Positions 53,524 through 62,054 of a DNA stretch of 64,000 nucleotides are shown here, one piece after another. Below the pieces are notes generated by a model. The model did no database searches, was not told where the DNA came from, and worked only from the letters and a program-made list of their open reading frames with translations. The stretch's first letter is position 1. Each line of letters begins with the position of its first letter. Made by a program: the position numbers and the translations under genes. This DNA comes from Streptosporangiaceae bacterium (GTDB lineage Bacteria > Actinomycetota > Actinomycetes > Streptosporangiales > Streptosporangiaceae), in NCBI GenBank assembly GCA_030041275.1, contig JASHOE010000095.1, forward strand, positions 1 through 64,000, given 5' to 3'.

Positions 53524-55059
53524 ATGGGGGGCTCGGGCGAGGCGGCAGTGCTGGTCATCGGGGCTGGGCCGTCGGGCCTGTTCGCTGCCGCCGAGCTGGC
53601 GCGCCACGGGGTGCACGCACGAGTGGTCGAGCGGGCTCCACACCCCCATCACCAGGCGCGTGCCACCGCCCTCCAGCCGGGGACACTCGAGATCCTCCAG
53701 CAAGCTGGCGTGCTGGATCGGGTACTCGATGCATCCGAGCGGCTGGCCTTCGCGCGGGTTTTCCAGGCGTCGGATGCCGGCCTGAGACGCCAGTCCGAGC
53801 TGGCCTTCGCCGGTGTGGGATGCGACTGGGAGTACCAGTGCTGCCTGCCGCAGTGGCGGACCGAGCAGATCCTCGCCGACCGGCTGGCCGAGCTGGGCGG
53901 TGGCGTGGAGCACGGCGTCTCGGTGACCTCCCTGACTGAGCGGGACGACGGCGTGCTGGTCGAGCTCGAGGCAGCAGACGGCACGCGGCGGAGCCTGGAG
54001 GCGGCCTGGGTGATAGGCGCGGGTGGCGCGCACAGTATGACGCGGGAGTCGATGGGCGAGCCGCTAGCTGGCTCGACCTATCCCGGCACCTCGCTCGTTG
54101 GCGACGTGCAGGTAACCGCCGACCTGCCGCGCGACGGCTCCGCGCTGATCGCATCTCCGGCCGGATACGTGCTGCTCGCGCCGCTGCCAGGCAGCCGCTG
54201 GATCACCTTCATCGGCGACCTCAGCGACGCCGAGATCGCCCAGCTGGACGATAGCGCGAGCGATGCAGTCGCCGCGGCAATGGGTCTGCGCATCCCGCCA
54301 GGCGTGCTGCAGGTCAACGACGTCGCCTGGGCCTCCGCGTTCCGGATGCATCGCAGGGTCGCGGACCGACTTGCCGACAGGCGCCGGTTCCTGCTCGGCG
54401 ATGCCGGTCACCTCTCGAGCCCGTTCGGCGGTGAAGGCCTCAACTCCGGTCTCCATGACGCCCACAACCTCGCGTGGAAGCTCGCGCTCGAACTGCGCGG
54501 CCGCGCCAGGGCGACTCTGCTGGATAGCTTCGAGTGGGAACGCCAGGCGGCGGATCGCCATGTCCTCCAGGTCTCCGACCGACTCCACCAGCTCGCCTAT
54601 GCCGCCGTCGAATCGGCACGGTCAGGATCGCCTGCCGCCGCCCCGGCCCGACCGGAAGACGTCGCGGCCCTGGTGCGAGCGCGCTCGATGCTGGACATCT
54701 CCTACGCGGGCAGCCCGCTCGTCGGCGAGTGGCTCGCGCCCGGCACCGCGACGCTGCCCGCCCCGGTGCCGGGCGACCGATACCCCGCACGCGCCGGGAT
54801 GACCAGTCCGCGGCATGCGCTGGCGTTCTTCGGCGCCGCGGCTGAGCAGGAACTCGCCTGGCTGCGCCGTCGCTGGCAGGGCATCGTGGACGTCGATCCG
54901 GGCTCAGGTGACCCGCCGAACGCTGGCCTCGCGGCCGACGGCACCGTGCTGATAAGGCCAGATGGCTACATCGGCTTCCTGACCACATCGGCCGATCACG
55001 CCGCCCTCAGCGCACTCGACGACCACCTGAACGGTTACCTCGTGCCGGGCGCCGCCTGA
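53524..55059 (+). CDS. FAD-dependent aromatic monooxygenase (PHBH/PheA-type), first copy
   Basis: The 511-residue enzyme has the N-terminal FAD dinucleotide motif IGAGPSGLFAAAEL, the middle VIGAGGAHSMTRE (DG-like motif) and the FLLGDAGHLSSPFGGEGLNSGLHDAHNLAWKL GD motif of group A flavoprotein hydroxylases, plus a C-terminal thioredoxin-like domain with DPGSG. These enzymes hydroxylate phenols or polyketide rings with NAD(P)H and O2. Its 3' end overlaps the convergent second monooxygenase by 25 bases. A role in tailoring or degrading an aromatic compound is inferred from family and neighbours. Confidence 0.9.
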   Translation: MGGSGEAAVLVIGAGPSGLFAAAELARHGVHARVVERAPHPHHQARATALQPGTLEILQQAGVLDRVLDASERLAFARVFQASDAGLRRQSELAFAGVGCDWEYQCCLPQWRTEQILADRLAELGGGVEHGVSVTSLTERDDGVLVELEAADGTRRSLEAAWVIGAGGAHSMTRESMGEPLAGSTYPGTSLVGDVQVTADLPRDGSALIASPAGYVLLAPLPGSRWITFIGDLSDAEIAQLDDSASDAVAAAMGLRIPPGVLQVNDVAWASAFRMHRRVADRLADRRRFLLGDAGHLSSPFGGEGLNSGLHDAHNLAWKLALELRGRARATLLDSFEWERQAADRHVLQVSDRLHQLAYAAVESARSGSPAAAPARPEDVAALVRARSMLDISYAGSPLVGEWLAPGTATLPAPVPGDRYPARAGMTSPRHALAFFGAAAEQELAWLRRRWQGIVDVDPGSGDPPNAGLAADGTVLIRPDGYIGFLTTSADHAALSALDDHLNGYLVPGAA

Positions 55060-56762
55060 GCAGCCTCGCCGGGATCGATTTCGCGGCAGAGCAGCGTGCT
55101 GAAAACCCGCTCCATCGTCGCCGCCGAGCTGTCTGTCGCATCCACGGCCCGCCACGCGACGAAACCGTCGGGACGCACGACGACTGCTCCGGCCGCCGAG
55201 ATTCCGTATCCGTCCGGAAAGCCGTCCTCCATGTCGGCGAGCTCATCGCCGCCTATCAGGTAAATGTCCGGCGCGATCGGGAGGCGCCGTGCGGCGTCCT
55301 GGGCGGCGGCATACCAGGCCTGCCCGCGCGGCCCGGCCAGCAGCACGAAGTTCCGGCCGAAGAGGTCCAGCGTGGACACCCGCGTGCCGCCCCGGTCGAG
55401 CCAGACGTGCGGCGCACGACCGCCAGGGCGCCCGTGCGACTCACGAGGGTGCTCATGCAGCTGCGGCGCCGTCCCGGCCTCCGGAATGACGGCTGCGGAG
55501 CTGTAGCGGTAGCCGATCTCCATCTCGAAGTCGTCCACCAGCGGCTGCGCGGTCTCCAGCCCGAGATAAGGCGCCACCCGCGTGACGTACCTGGCGTACG
55601 CCTGCTCGACGGTCAGATCGCCAACTGGCCGCCGTTCGGCGTCGTAGGTCCGCAACAGCGCCGGGCCTGCGGCTCCGGTCAGCACCAGCGACAGCTTCCA
55701 GGCGAGATTGTGCGCATCCTGGACACCCGCGTTCCCTCCGTATCCGCCGTTCGGCGGGAGCACGTGCGCGGAATCGCCCGCCAGGAACACTCGCCCGTCC
55801 TGATAGCGATCGGCACCGTCGGCGACGGCTCGCCAGGTCGCTATGTCCTCGATGTCGACCGGCATGTCGGGCACGCCGATCGCGGCGCGCAGCAACTCCA
55901 TGGCCCGCTGCTCGGTGATTCCCTCGGCGACGTTGGCCCACGGCGCCAGTGGGTAGCCGGCCACGATCTCCGGGCGGGAAATGTCCCCGACGAGGTTCAC
56001 GCTCAGGAAGCCGGCGTTGCCGCTGCGGTCGAGCCGGAAGAAGCCGCGCAGCACCGGGTTCGTCACGTAGTGGACGCCCTGGTTGCGACCGGCCAGCAGC
56101 GGGCCGAGATCTGCCCCCGCACGGAAGTAGATGGTGATGCTGTTAGACAGCAGCCCATGGCCGTGGCTACCGATGCCCAGTCGCTGCCGGATCGGGCTGC
56201 GGTTCCCGTCTGCCGCGATGACATATCTGGCCCGCACCGCCGTCTCGTGGCCGCTGTCCAGGTCGGTCAGCACGGCGGTGACCCCGTCCACGTCCTGGCT
56301 CAGGGATGTGCACTCGGTGCGGTACCGCAGGCGTGCGCCCAGTTCTTCGGCGCGCGCCCGGATGAGCGGCTCCAGCGCGTCCTGGTTGATGAACAGCCGC
56401 ACGGTGGGGCTGAACTCCGTGACGCCGGCGTTCAGGTTGGGGATGAAGTTGCCGATCTCCCGGCCGGCCAGGGATTCGACGTTATTGATGCCGCCGTCCG
56501 GGTGATACTGCGCCTCCGATGCGCGGCGGACTACCTCCTCGAGACCCACCGAGCGGAGAATTTCCACGGTACGGAGGTGGAAGTGGCCGGCCCGGGCGCG
56601 GATCGACGTCCCTGAGTGCCGCTCCACCGTCAGCGAGTCGATCCCGTGCCAGCGCAAAAACAGGGTGGCCGACAGGCCCACGAGGCTGCCGCCGACGATC
56701 AGAACAGGGATCTCGTCCTCGGCGTCCGGCGGCGGCCCCGCCGGTGAGCGCTCAGCCTGCAC
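55035..56762 (-). CDS. FAD-dependent aromatic monooxygenase (TetX/RdmE-type), second copy
   Basis: The 575-residue product has the FAD motif VGGSLVGLSATLFL, the DG motif YVIAADGNRSPIRQRLG and the GD motif FLAGDSAHVLPPNGGYGGNAGVQDAHNLAWKL, with a C-terminal thioredoxin-like domain. The sequence belongs to the PheA/RdmE/MhpA-type group, but it is not a close copy of the neighbour at 53524. I start at the GTG behind GGAGGGACG; a longer frame runs to 57626 antisense to the LLM gene and is unlikely. It ends inside the neighbouring gene's stop. Substrate probably a phenol or polyketide. Confidence 0.88.
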   Translation of the reverse strand: MQAERSPAGPPPDAEDEIPVLIVGGSLVGLSATLFLRWHGIDSLTVERHSGTSIRARAGHFHLRTVEILRSVGLEEVVRRASEAQYHPDGGINNVESLAGREIGNFIPNLNAGVTEFSPTVRLFINQDALEPLIRARAEELGARLRYRTECTSLSQDVDGVTAVLTDLDSGHETAVRARYVIAADGNRSPIRQRLGIGSHGHGLLSNSITIYFRAGADLGPLLAGRNQGVHYVTNPVLRGFFRLDRSGNAGFLSVNLVGDISRPEIVAGYPLAPWANVAEGITEQRAMELLRAAIGVPDMPVDIEDIATWRAVADGADRYQDGRVFLAGDSAHVLPPNGGYGGNAGVQDAHNLAWKLSLVLTGAAGPALLRTYDAERRPVGDLTVEQAYARYVTRVAPYLGLETAQPLVDDFEMEIGYRYSSAAVIPEAGTAPQLHEHPRESHGRPGGRAPHVWLDRGGTRVSTLDLFGRNFVLLAGPRGQAWYAAAQDAARRLPIAPDIYLIGGDELADMEDGFPDGYGISAAGAVVVRPDGFVAWRAVDATDSSAATMERVFSTLLCREIDPGEAAQAAPGTR

Positions 56763-56942
56763 AGCCGTCCCTCCGGTGGACCTCGGCACATCGCCCGGAT
56801 GGCGCCGTCTGATGGTAGGCATCCCCGTGGGGGCCCGGCAACCACGACGGCGTCGTGCCCGGTTGTCGCCGCTGCCCGGCAGGCGTCGGCCGCCGAATCC
56901 TGGGGATGAAGATCGGCACGCCACGCAGATCCAGGGGGATAA

Positions 56943-57830
56943 ATGCGGGTCGGTTTGCACGTGCTCGGCATCGGGCCGGGCGCGCGGCCGGAGGTGATTC
57001 GCGCGGTCGCGAAAGCAGCCGAGGCGGCTGGCTTCGCGACCCTGTGGGCGGGCGAGCATGTTGTGCTCGTCGACCGGCCACGGTCTCGGTACCCCTATAC
57101 AGCTGACGGGCGGATAGCCGTACAACCCGACGCAGACTGGCTCGATCCGCTCCTCTGCCTGACCTATGCCGCGGCGGCGACCAAGACCATCTGCCTGGCG
57201 ACCGGCGTGCTGCTGCTCCCCGAACACAACCCGGTGCTCACGGCAAAGCAGGCCGCGACGCTGGATGTGCTCTCGGGCGGGCGGCTCACGCTGGGCGTCG
57301 GCATCGGCTGGTCGGCCGAGGAGTTCGGCGCCCTCGGCATCCCATTCGCCCGGCGCGGCCGGCGCACCGCCGAGCACGTCGCCGCGATGCGGACGCTCTG
57401 GGCCGACGAGGTCGCATCGTTCAGCGGCGAGTTCACCCGCTTCGACAAGATCCGGGTCAATCCGAAACCCGTGCACGGCCGTCGGATCCCCGTCGTCGTG
57501 GGCGGCAACAGCGACGCCGCGCTGGGGCGCGCGGCCGCCTTCGGAGATGGCTGGTATGGCTTCCACTTGCCGGCGGCGGCGGTCCCGGAGCGACTCGCCG
57601 CCCTGGCCGTCCAGTGCGAACGACACAACCGCAGTCCGCGTGCGCTGACCGTCGCGGTGGCGCTCGCCGACGGCAAGCCCGGCATGCTCCGCGAGCTGGC
57701 CCAGATGGGGGTCACCGAACTCGTCCTGGTCGGCACGCCGCAGGACGACCCGGCCGCCGCCGCCGCATGGGTAGACGAACTGGCGGCCACGTGGGTGCTG
57801 GAGGACGACCTCGCGACGAGCGAGCGATAG
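56943..57830 (+). CDS. LLM-class F420-dependent oxidoreductase
   Basis: The 295-residue product has the luciferase-like monooxygenase fold: MRVGLHVLGIG, EAAGFATLWAGEHV, the KQAATLDVLSGGRLTLGVGIGWSAEEF block typical of F420-dependent members, and VVVGGNSDAALGRAAAFGDGWYG. Such enzymes transfer hydride between F420 and organic substrates. It is divergent from the FAD monooxygenase at 55035 with 180 bases between starts and convergent with the membrane protein at 57841. A shared biosynthetic or degradative role is plausible. Confidence 0.9.
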   Translation: MRVGLHVLGIGPGARPEVIRAVAKAAEAAGFATLWAGEHVVLVDRPRSRYPYTADGRIAVQPDADWLDPLLCLTYAAAATKTICLATGVLLLPEHNPVLTAKQAATLDVLSGGRLTLGVGIGWSAEEFGALGIPFARRGRRTAEHVAAMRTLWADEVASFSGEFTRFDKIRVNPKPVHGRRIPVVVGGNSDAALGRAAAFGDGWYGFHLPAAAVPERLAALAVQCERHNRSPRALTVAVALADGKPGMLRELAQMGVTELVLVGTPQDDPAAAAAWVDELAATWVLEDDLATSER

Positions 57831-57840
57831 CCGCCCGGAC

Positions 57841-58524
57841 TCAGCTGGCCGACGCGCCGGACCAGCCGCCGTCCGCAGCGGTCACCCGGTAGTAGATCAG
57901 CGTTACCACCAGCGCGAGATAGGGCGCGACGAGGGTCCCGCTGATCACCGTACTCAGTCCGTTACGCCAGAGCAGCGGCAGCAGGGCCAGGATCGCGCCG
58001 ATCACGATGTTCACGACGATCATGAATATGAACACCAGCACCAGCGTGCCGAAGACGTGCCAGCCGTGGCCGCGAACGAGCCGCTGGCTGCGACCAAACG
58101 CCGCCAGCGGGCCCGACCGCTCGATGACGATGACGGGAATGATCACCGCCCAGATCGTGATGAGGATGAGGCCAGGCACGATGATGAGAGCGAGTCCAAT
58201 CGTGATCGCGATGCCTGCCAGGATCGACGCGACAGCGACCGGCCCGAGGTACGGCACGGCGGCGGACACAGTGTCACCAATCGACAGGTCAGCGCGGCCG
58301 TCCCGGACATCCTGCACCGCCTTGATGAGGGCGGCCTGCAACAGGAATACGGATACCAGCTCCACGATTGCGCCGAGCAGCGAGCCGAACTCACCGATCA
58401 GCGCGAGCAGGGCGACGATTATCGCGGTGATGATGTAGATGACAAAAGAGATTGCCAGCAGGTGCGGCGCGTGCGCGCGATACATCCGCCAGGCCTCTTC
58501 GAGCACACCCGACAGCGGGTTCAT
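57841..58524 (-). CDS. Polytopic membrane protein, DUF975/GPDP-membrane-domain-like
   Basis: The 227-residue protein shows an N-terminal amphipathic stretch (LSGVLEEAWRMYRAHAPHLL) and six membrane helices, including IYIITAIIVALLALIGEFGSLLG and IVVNIVIGAILALLPLLW. The plan resembles the membrane domains of glycerophosphodiesterase-linked and DUF6159-like proteins, in which the EAW.LYR...LL start is common. The function is unknown. It converges on the LLM gene and is adjacent to the hydrolase remnant. Confidence 0.78.
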   Translation of the reverse strand: MNPLSGVLEEAWRMYRAHAPHLLAISFVIYIITAIIVALLALIGEFGSLLGAIVELVSVFLLQAALIKAVQDVRDGRADLSIGDTVSAAVPYLGPVAVASILAGIAITIGLALIIVPGLILITIWAVIIPVIVIERSGPLAAFGRSQRLVRGHGWHVFGTLVLVFIFMIVVNIVIGAILALLPLLWRNGLSTVISGTLVAPYLALVVTLIYYRVTAADGGWSGASAS

Positions 58525-58549
58525 GACCGCGATGTTATCGTCGGCGCCC

Positions 58550-59045
58550 GGCTCAGCCAGGAGCCAGGCCTATCGTTGGTAATCCCGATGAACTGATCCC
58601 GGGTTCCGTCGGCGACCAGCGTGGGCACTCGAATGTCGCCCACCAGCCGACCCGCTGTGTCCTGTCCAGCCAGCCATCGCTCGACGGCACGAACCTGGCT
58701 GCGAGACGTGGCGGCCGACGGCGAGTAGGCGTCCGGGTATTGCCCGATGGCGTTGAGATAAGCCCTGGCCGCGGCGGCTTGATCCGTCGGGAAGAGCACG
58801 GCCACTTGCTTCGCGGGGCAGAGGCCGAACACGGCAAGGGTGTAGGGCGGGAGGGGCCGTGCTTACCCGGTCCCGACTGCAGAAGCGGCCAGGATCAGCC
58901 TGCTCACCTGGGCCGGATGGCTGACAGCCAGGTCCTGGGCGATCATGCCTCCCATCGACCGGCCGAGAACGGCTGGGCGTCGTAGCCGAAGCGCGGAGAT
59001 CAGCTGCGCGCGCAGCGGAAGCTGCCCGCGAGCTGGCGACGTCAC
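58550..59045 (-). pseudogene. Truncated, frameshifted alpha/beta hydrolase
   Basis: One frame holds ALRLRRPAVLGRSMGGMIAQDLAVSHPAQVSRLILAAS (nucleophile elbow GxSxG), which stops at 58863. Another frame then continues with VFGLCPAKQVAVLFPTDQAAAARAY and RVPTLVADGTRDQFIG (acid strand). The N-terminal 90 or so residues and the catalytic histidine end are missing. It is a decayed member of the fold. Confidence 0.7.
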
Positions 59046-59425
59046 TCGAGCAGGCCCGCGCGCCGACCTTGCACAGTGATGCCTGCGCGGCGTTACCGGG
59101 TAAGGCCTGCCGGCGCGGGACGCTGAACATCGGAGGTCTCCTTCCCGAAGGGCTGTGCTGTACCCGGTCCTCGCGGCCCTTGGTCACAGGTTGCCCCAGA
59201 GTCTTATCGGTCGCCAGTGCCCGGCTCGGGCCCAGTGAGCTTGTTCTCGCCAGCGCCGACGCGGACACTGCCGTGGCCCTGGCAAGGCATGCAGCGGTGG
59301 CGTGCCTGGACGTGGGAACCGCACGTGACCAGGCCCGCGCACTCCTGCTGCCCAGCCGGAACACCGGCACGTAATGTCGCGGTTGGTAGTTGCTACGCGT
59401 CACGCAATCTCCGGGAGCCATGCCC
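59046..59425. other. Intergenic region, no recognised gene
   Basis: The 380 bases upstream of the MFS gene hold no convincing coding sequence on either strand. Long open frames exist only because of the GC bias and match no family I know. No repeat or palindrome stands out. The N-terminal part of the hydrolase remnant may once have extended here. Confidence 0.45.
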
Positions 59426-60820
59426 ATGTGTTCCGCCTGCGGGATACCCACGCACGTAATCGAGTTCGACGAGGTCGATCCGGCCAGTGCTAGGAACTCG
59501 CTCGCGGGCGGCGCGGCGCTCACGGCTCCGCCAGCTACCGCCCCGGCAAAGTTTGCGGCGCTGCGCAACAAGGACTGCCGCCCCTATCTCTTCGGCGCCG
59601 CCCTGGCAATGATGGCCGACAACATCGAGCATGTCATCACGTACTGGGTGCTGTGGCAGAAGTTCCACTCCCCCGCCCTCGTCGGCTTCGAGGTGATCAG
59701 TCACTGGGTGCCGTTCCTGCTGTTCTCGGTGTATTTCGGCTCGCTCGCCGACCGCTACGACTGCCGTCGGATCATCCAGGCGGCGCAGGTGCTGTTCATG
59801 CTTGTGTCAGCCCTGTGGGGGGTGCTATTCCTCACGAACTCCCTGCAGATCTGGGAGGCCTGCCTTCTGCTTGTCCTGCACGGCTGCGCCGGGTCACTGT
59901 GGGGTCCAGGCGAACAGCTGATGCTGCACGATTTCGTCGGGCGCGAGGAGCTGCCGAGCGCCGTGCGCCTCAACGCCACGTTCCGCAGCCTCGGCATCCT
60001 GTTCGGACCTGTCGTCGGCTCGGTGCTGCTGCTCGGTCTGGGCCCGACCCACGGCATCTTCGTGAACATCGTGTTCTACCTGCCGCTCACGCTGTTCTTG
60101 TTCCGCACCAAGTTCACCGGGCACGTCAGGGACGGCGTGGTCGCCCGGCAGCGCATCGGTGTGCTCGACTCGCTGCGCGTGCTGCGCGACGTCCGGTCGA
60201 ATCACACCCTGGTCAGCATGATCGTGCTGGCTGGCCTCGGCTCGTTCTTTGTCGGCTCGTCGCTGCAGACGTCGATGCCGATCTTCGCGCACAGCCTCGG
60301 TGCCGGCAGCGCCGGACTCGCCTATGGAGTCTTGCTGTTTGCGAACGGCGCCGGCGGCGTGATAGGCGGCGTCGTGCTGGAGGCGACCGGCCGGATCAGG
60401 CCGAACGTGACAGCAGCCGTCATCAGCACGGCGGTGTACGGCGTGACCACCCTGTTCTTCGCGCTGACCAGTAGTTATCTGCTGGCCGTGGCACTGCTCC
60501 TGGCGGGCGGAATCGCGTATCTCGCCTCGATGTCGATCACGCAGACCGTCGTCCAGTTGCTCGCCCCGGCCAGCGAACGGGGCCGGGTCATCGGCTTGTA
60601 CGGCGTATCCGCCAACGGCCTGCGGGCCGGCAGCGGGTTCACGGTGGGTCTGCTCGGCGCCGTGATCGGAGTGCACATGTCGCTGGGCGTGAGCTCCGCG
60701 ATGCTCTGCGTCGGCACGGCGGTCGCGGCGCTCTACGCGCTGCGGGGCCGCCGGCGCGGCTCCTCGGAGCCGGCCGAGAACTCCCTGGCAACCGACCCAA
60801 GCACGGAACGGGCTGGCTAG
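59426..60820 (+). CDS. MFS efflux transporter of the EntS/MFS_3 type
   Basis: The 464-residue protein has 10-12 membrane helices after a 45-residue cytoplasmic tail that carries CSACG. Signatures are the loop FGSLADRYDCRRII (motif A-like), LWGPGEQLMLHDFVGREELPSAVRLNATFRSLGILFGPVVG and the matching second half. It resembles siderophore or drug exporters. I start at the second of two ATGs (59426) because GGGAG is 8 bases before it. It is not linked to a recognisable biosynthetic cluster here. Substrate unknown. Confidence 0.87.
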   Translation: MCSACGIPTHVIEFDEVDPASARNSLAGGAALTAPPATAPAKFAALRNKDCRPYLFGAALAMMADNIEHVITYWVLWQKFHSPALVGFEVISHWVPFLLFSVYFGSLADRYDCRRIIQAAQVLFMLVSALWGVLFLTNSLQIWEACLLLVLHGCAGSLWGPGEQLMLHDFVGREELPSAVRLNATFRSLGILFGPVVGSVLLLGLGPTHGIFVNIVFYLPLTLFLFRTKFTGHVRDGVVARQRIGVLDSLRVLRDVRSNHTLVSMIVLAGLGSFFVGSSLQTSMPIFAHSLGAGSAGLAYGVLLFANGAGGVIGGVVLEATGRIRPNVTAAVISTAVYGVTTLFFALTSSYLLAVALLLAGGIAYLASMSITQTVVQLLAPASERGRVIGLYGVSANGLRAGSGFTVGLLGAVIGVHMSLGVSSAMLCVGTAVAALYALRGRRRGSSEPAENSLATDPSTERAG

Positions 60821-60936
60821 TGGCTTGGCACTAGCCGGAAGGAGCGCGGTCGTATCAGGCTAGACACGGCGCGTGCGCGCCCCGACGACCGTGTCCCCAC
60901 GGTGTGCCGGAGTGTCTCGTCGAGCGGAGCTGGTCC

Positions 60937-61854
60937 ATGTACGACACCACCGACCCGCGCGCGGTGCTCGCGCCCTCAGCGACGCCATCGACGGCCCCGG
61001 CCACTGGCAGCTATCCGGCCGACTACGTGGTCTTCCGCGACGCGCCGCCGACCGCGGAGGACAGTTCCGGCAGCCGACACTGGTACGCGCGCGGCCAGAA
61101 CTTCGTCGTGGGCTACTCCGACTGCGCGGGCGCCATGACCGTCCGCCGGACAAGGCAGCCCGACGAGTGGGTGCTACTGCTTCCCGGCGCGCAGATCAGC
61201 GCGAACATCACCGCCAACGGCCAGGTCACCCGCGCGGAAGGGTACTGCCTGGCGATACTCCCGCCTGGCGACACCGAGGTTGAGATAACCGGCCACGGCC
61301 AGGTTGTCCAGATATTTACCAGCAACGCGGCCGACCTGCTGCCGCTGGCGATTAACGCCGACTCCTACGAGTTCGAGCACCGCAACGTCGCGGCGTTCCG
61401 GCCGTGGCCTACCGCCGTCGATGGTCCGCGGGCCCGCGTCTACAGCCTGGACGTGCCCCGCGCCGAGGGCAGGCTGGGCAGGATCTGGCGCTGCTCGACG
61501 CTGATGGTGAACCTGTCCTTCCCGATCGAGGGACCGCGCGACGAGACCAGGCTGTCGCCGCACTCACACCCCGACTTCGAGCAGGGCTCGCTCGTGGTGG
61601 CAGGTGAGTACGTCCATCACATCCGCTGGCCGTGGACGCCCGATCGGCGCACCTGGCGCGACGACGAGCACGAGGTCTGCGGCAGCCCGTCACTGACGGT
61701 GATCCCGCCGCCGACCGTGCACACGTCGCAGGCCATCGGCCCGGCGCGGAACCATCTCATCGACATCTTCGCGCCGCCGCGCTATGACTTCTCGGCTCGG
61801 CCCGGCTGGGTGCTGAACGCTGCCGACTACCCGGCTCCGCCGGACGCCGGGTAG
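60937..61854 (+). CDS. Cupin-like protein of unknown function
   Basis: The 305-residue product has beta-rich character with two cupin-like halves. The first contains YARGQNFVVGYSD and ILPPGDTEVEITGHG; the second has LSPHSHPDFEQGSLVVAGEYVHHIRWPW, in which HSHPDFEQG fits the metal motif of a cupin, and a later PPPTVHTSQAIGP. The substrate is not evident. I start at the ATG with GGAG seven bases upstream. It follows the MFS gene by 116 bases. Confidence 0.7.
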   Translation: MYDTTDPRAVLAPSATPSTAPATGSYPADYVVFRDAPPTAEDSSGSRHWYARGQNFVVGYSDCAGAMTVRRTRQPDEWVLLLPGAQISANITANGQVTRAEGYCLAILPPGDTEVEITGHGQVVQIFTSNAADLLPLAINADSYEFEHRNVAAFRPWPTAVDGPRARVYSLDVPRAEGRLGRIWRCSTLMVNLSFPIEGPRDETRLSPHSHPDFEQGSLVVAGEYVHHIRWPWTPDRRTWRDDEHEVCGSPSLTVIPPPTVHTSQAIGPARNHLIDIFAPPRYDFSARPGWVLNAADYPAPPDAG

Positions 61855-62054
61855 GTGTCGGTGGGCTACCGCTACTCCGGCCATGCGGCCCAGGCGTCGT
61901 GAGGGCCGCAGGCTTACCGCGCAGCCCAAGCGGGTACCCACACTCGAACCGTCTCGGTGGCCGGCGTGCGAGTGCTTTCATCCTGTTCGTCCGGTAGTGG
62001 CGAGTCCGTCTCCTGCTGAGGCCCGGCCGCGTGGCGACCTGAGAAGGGAACGCG

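Noticed and set aside
56763..57626. N-terminal extension of the second FAD monooxygenase
   Set aside because: It is antisense to the LLM gene, which has intact motifs, and a GTG with a good ribosome site begins the real domain at 56762.
58570..59571. Long minus-strand frame over the hydrolase remnant
   Set aside because: Its translation does not contain the hydrolase motifs, which lie in other frames; it stays open by GC bias only.
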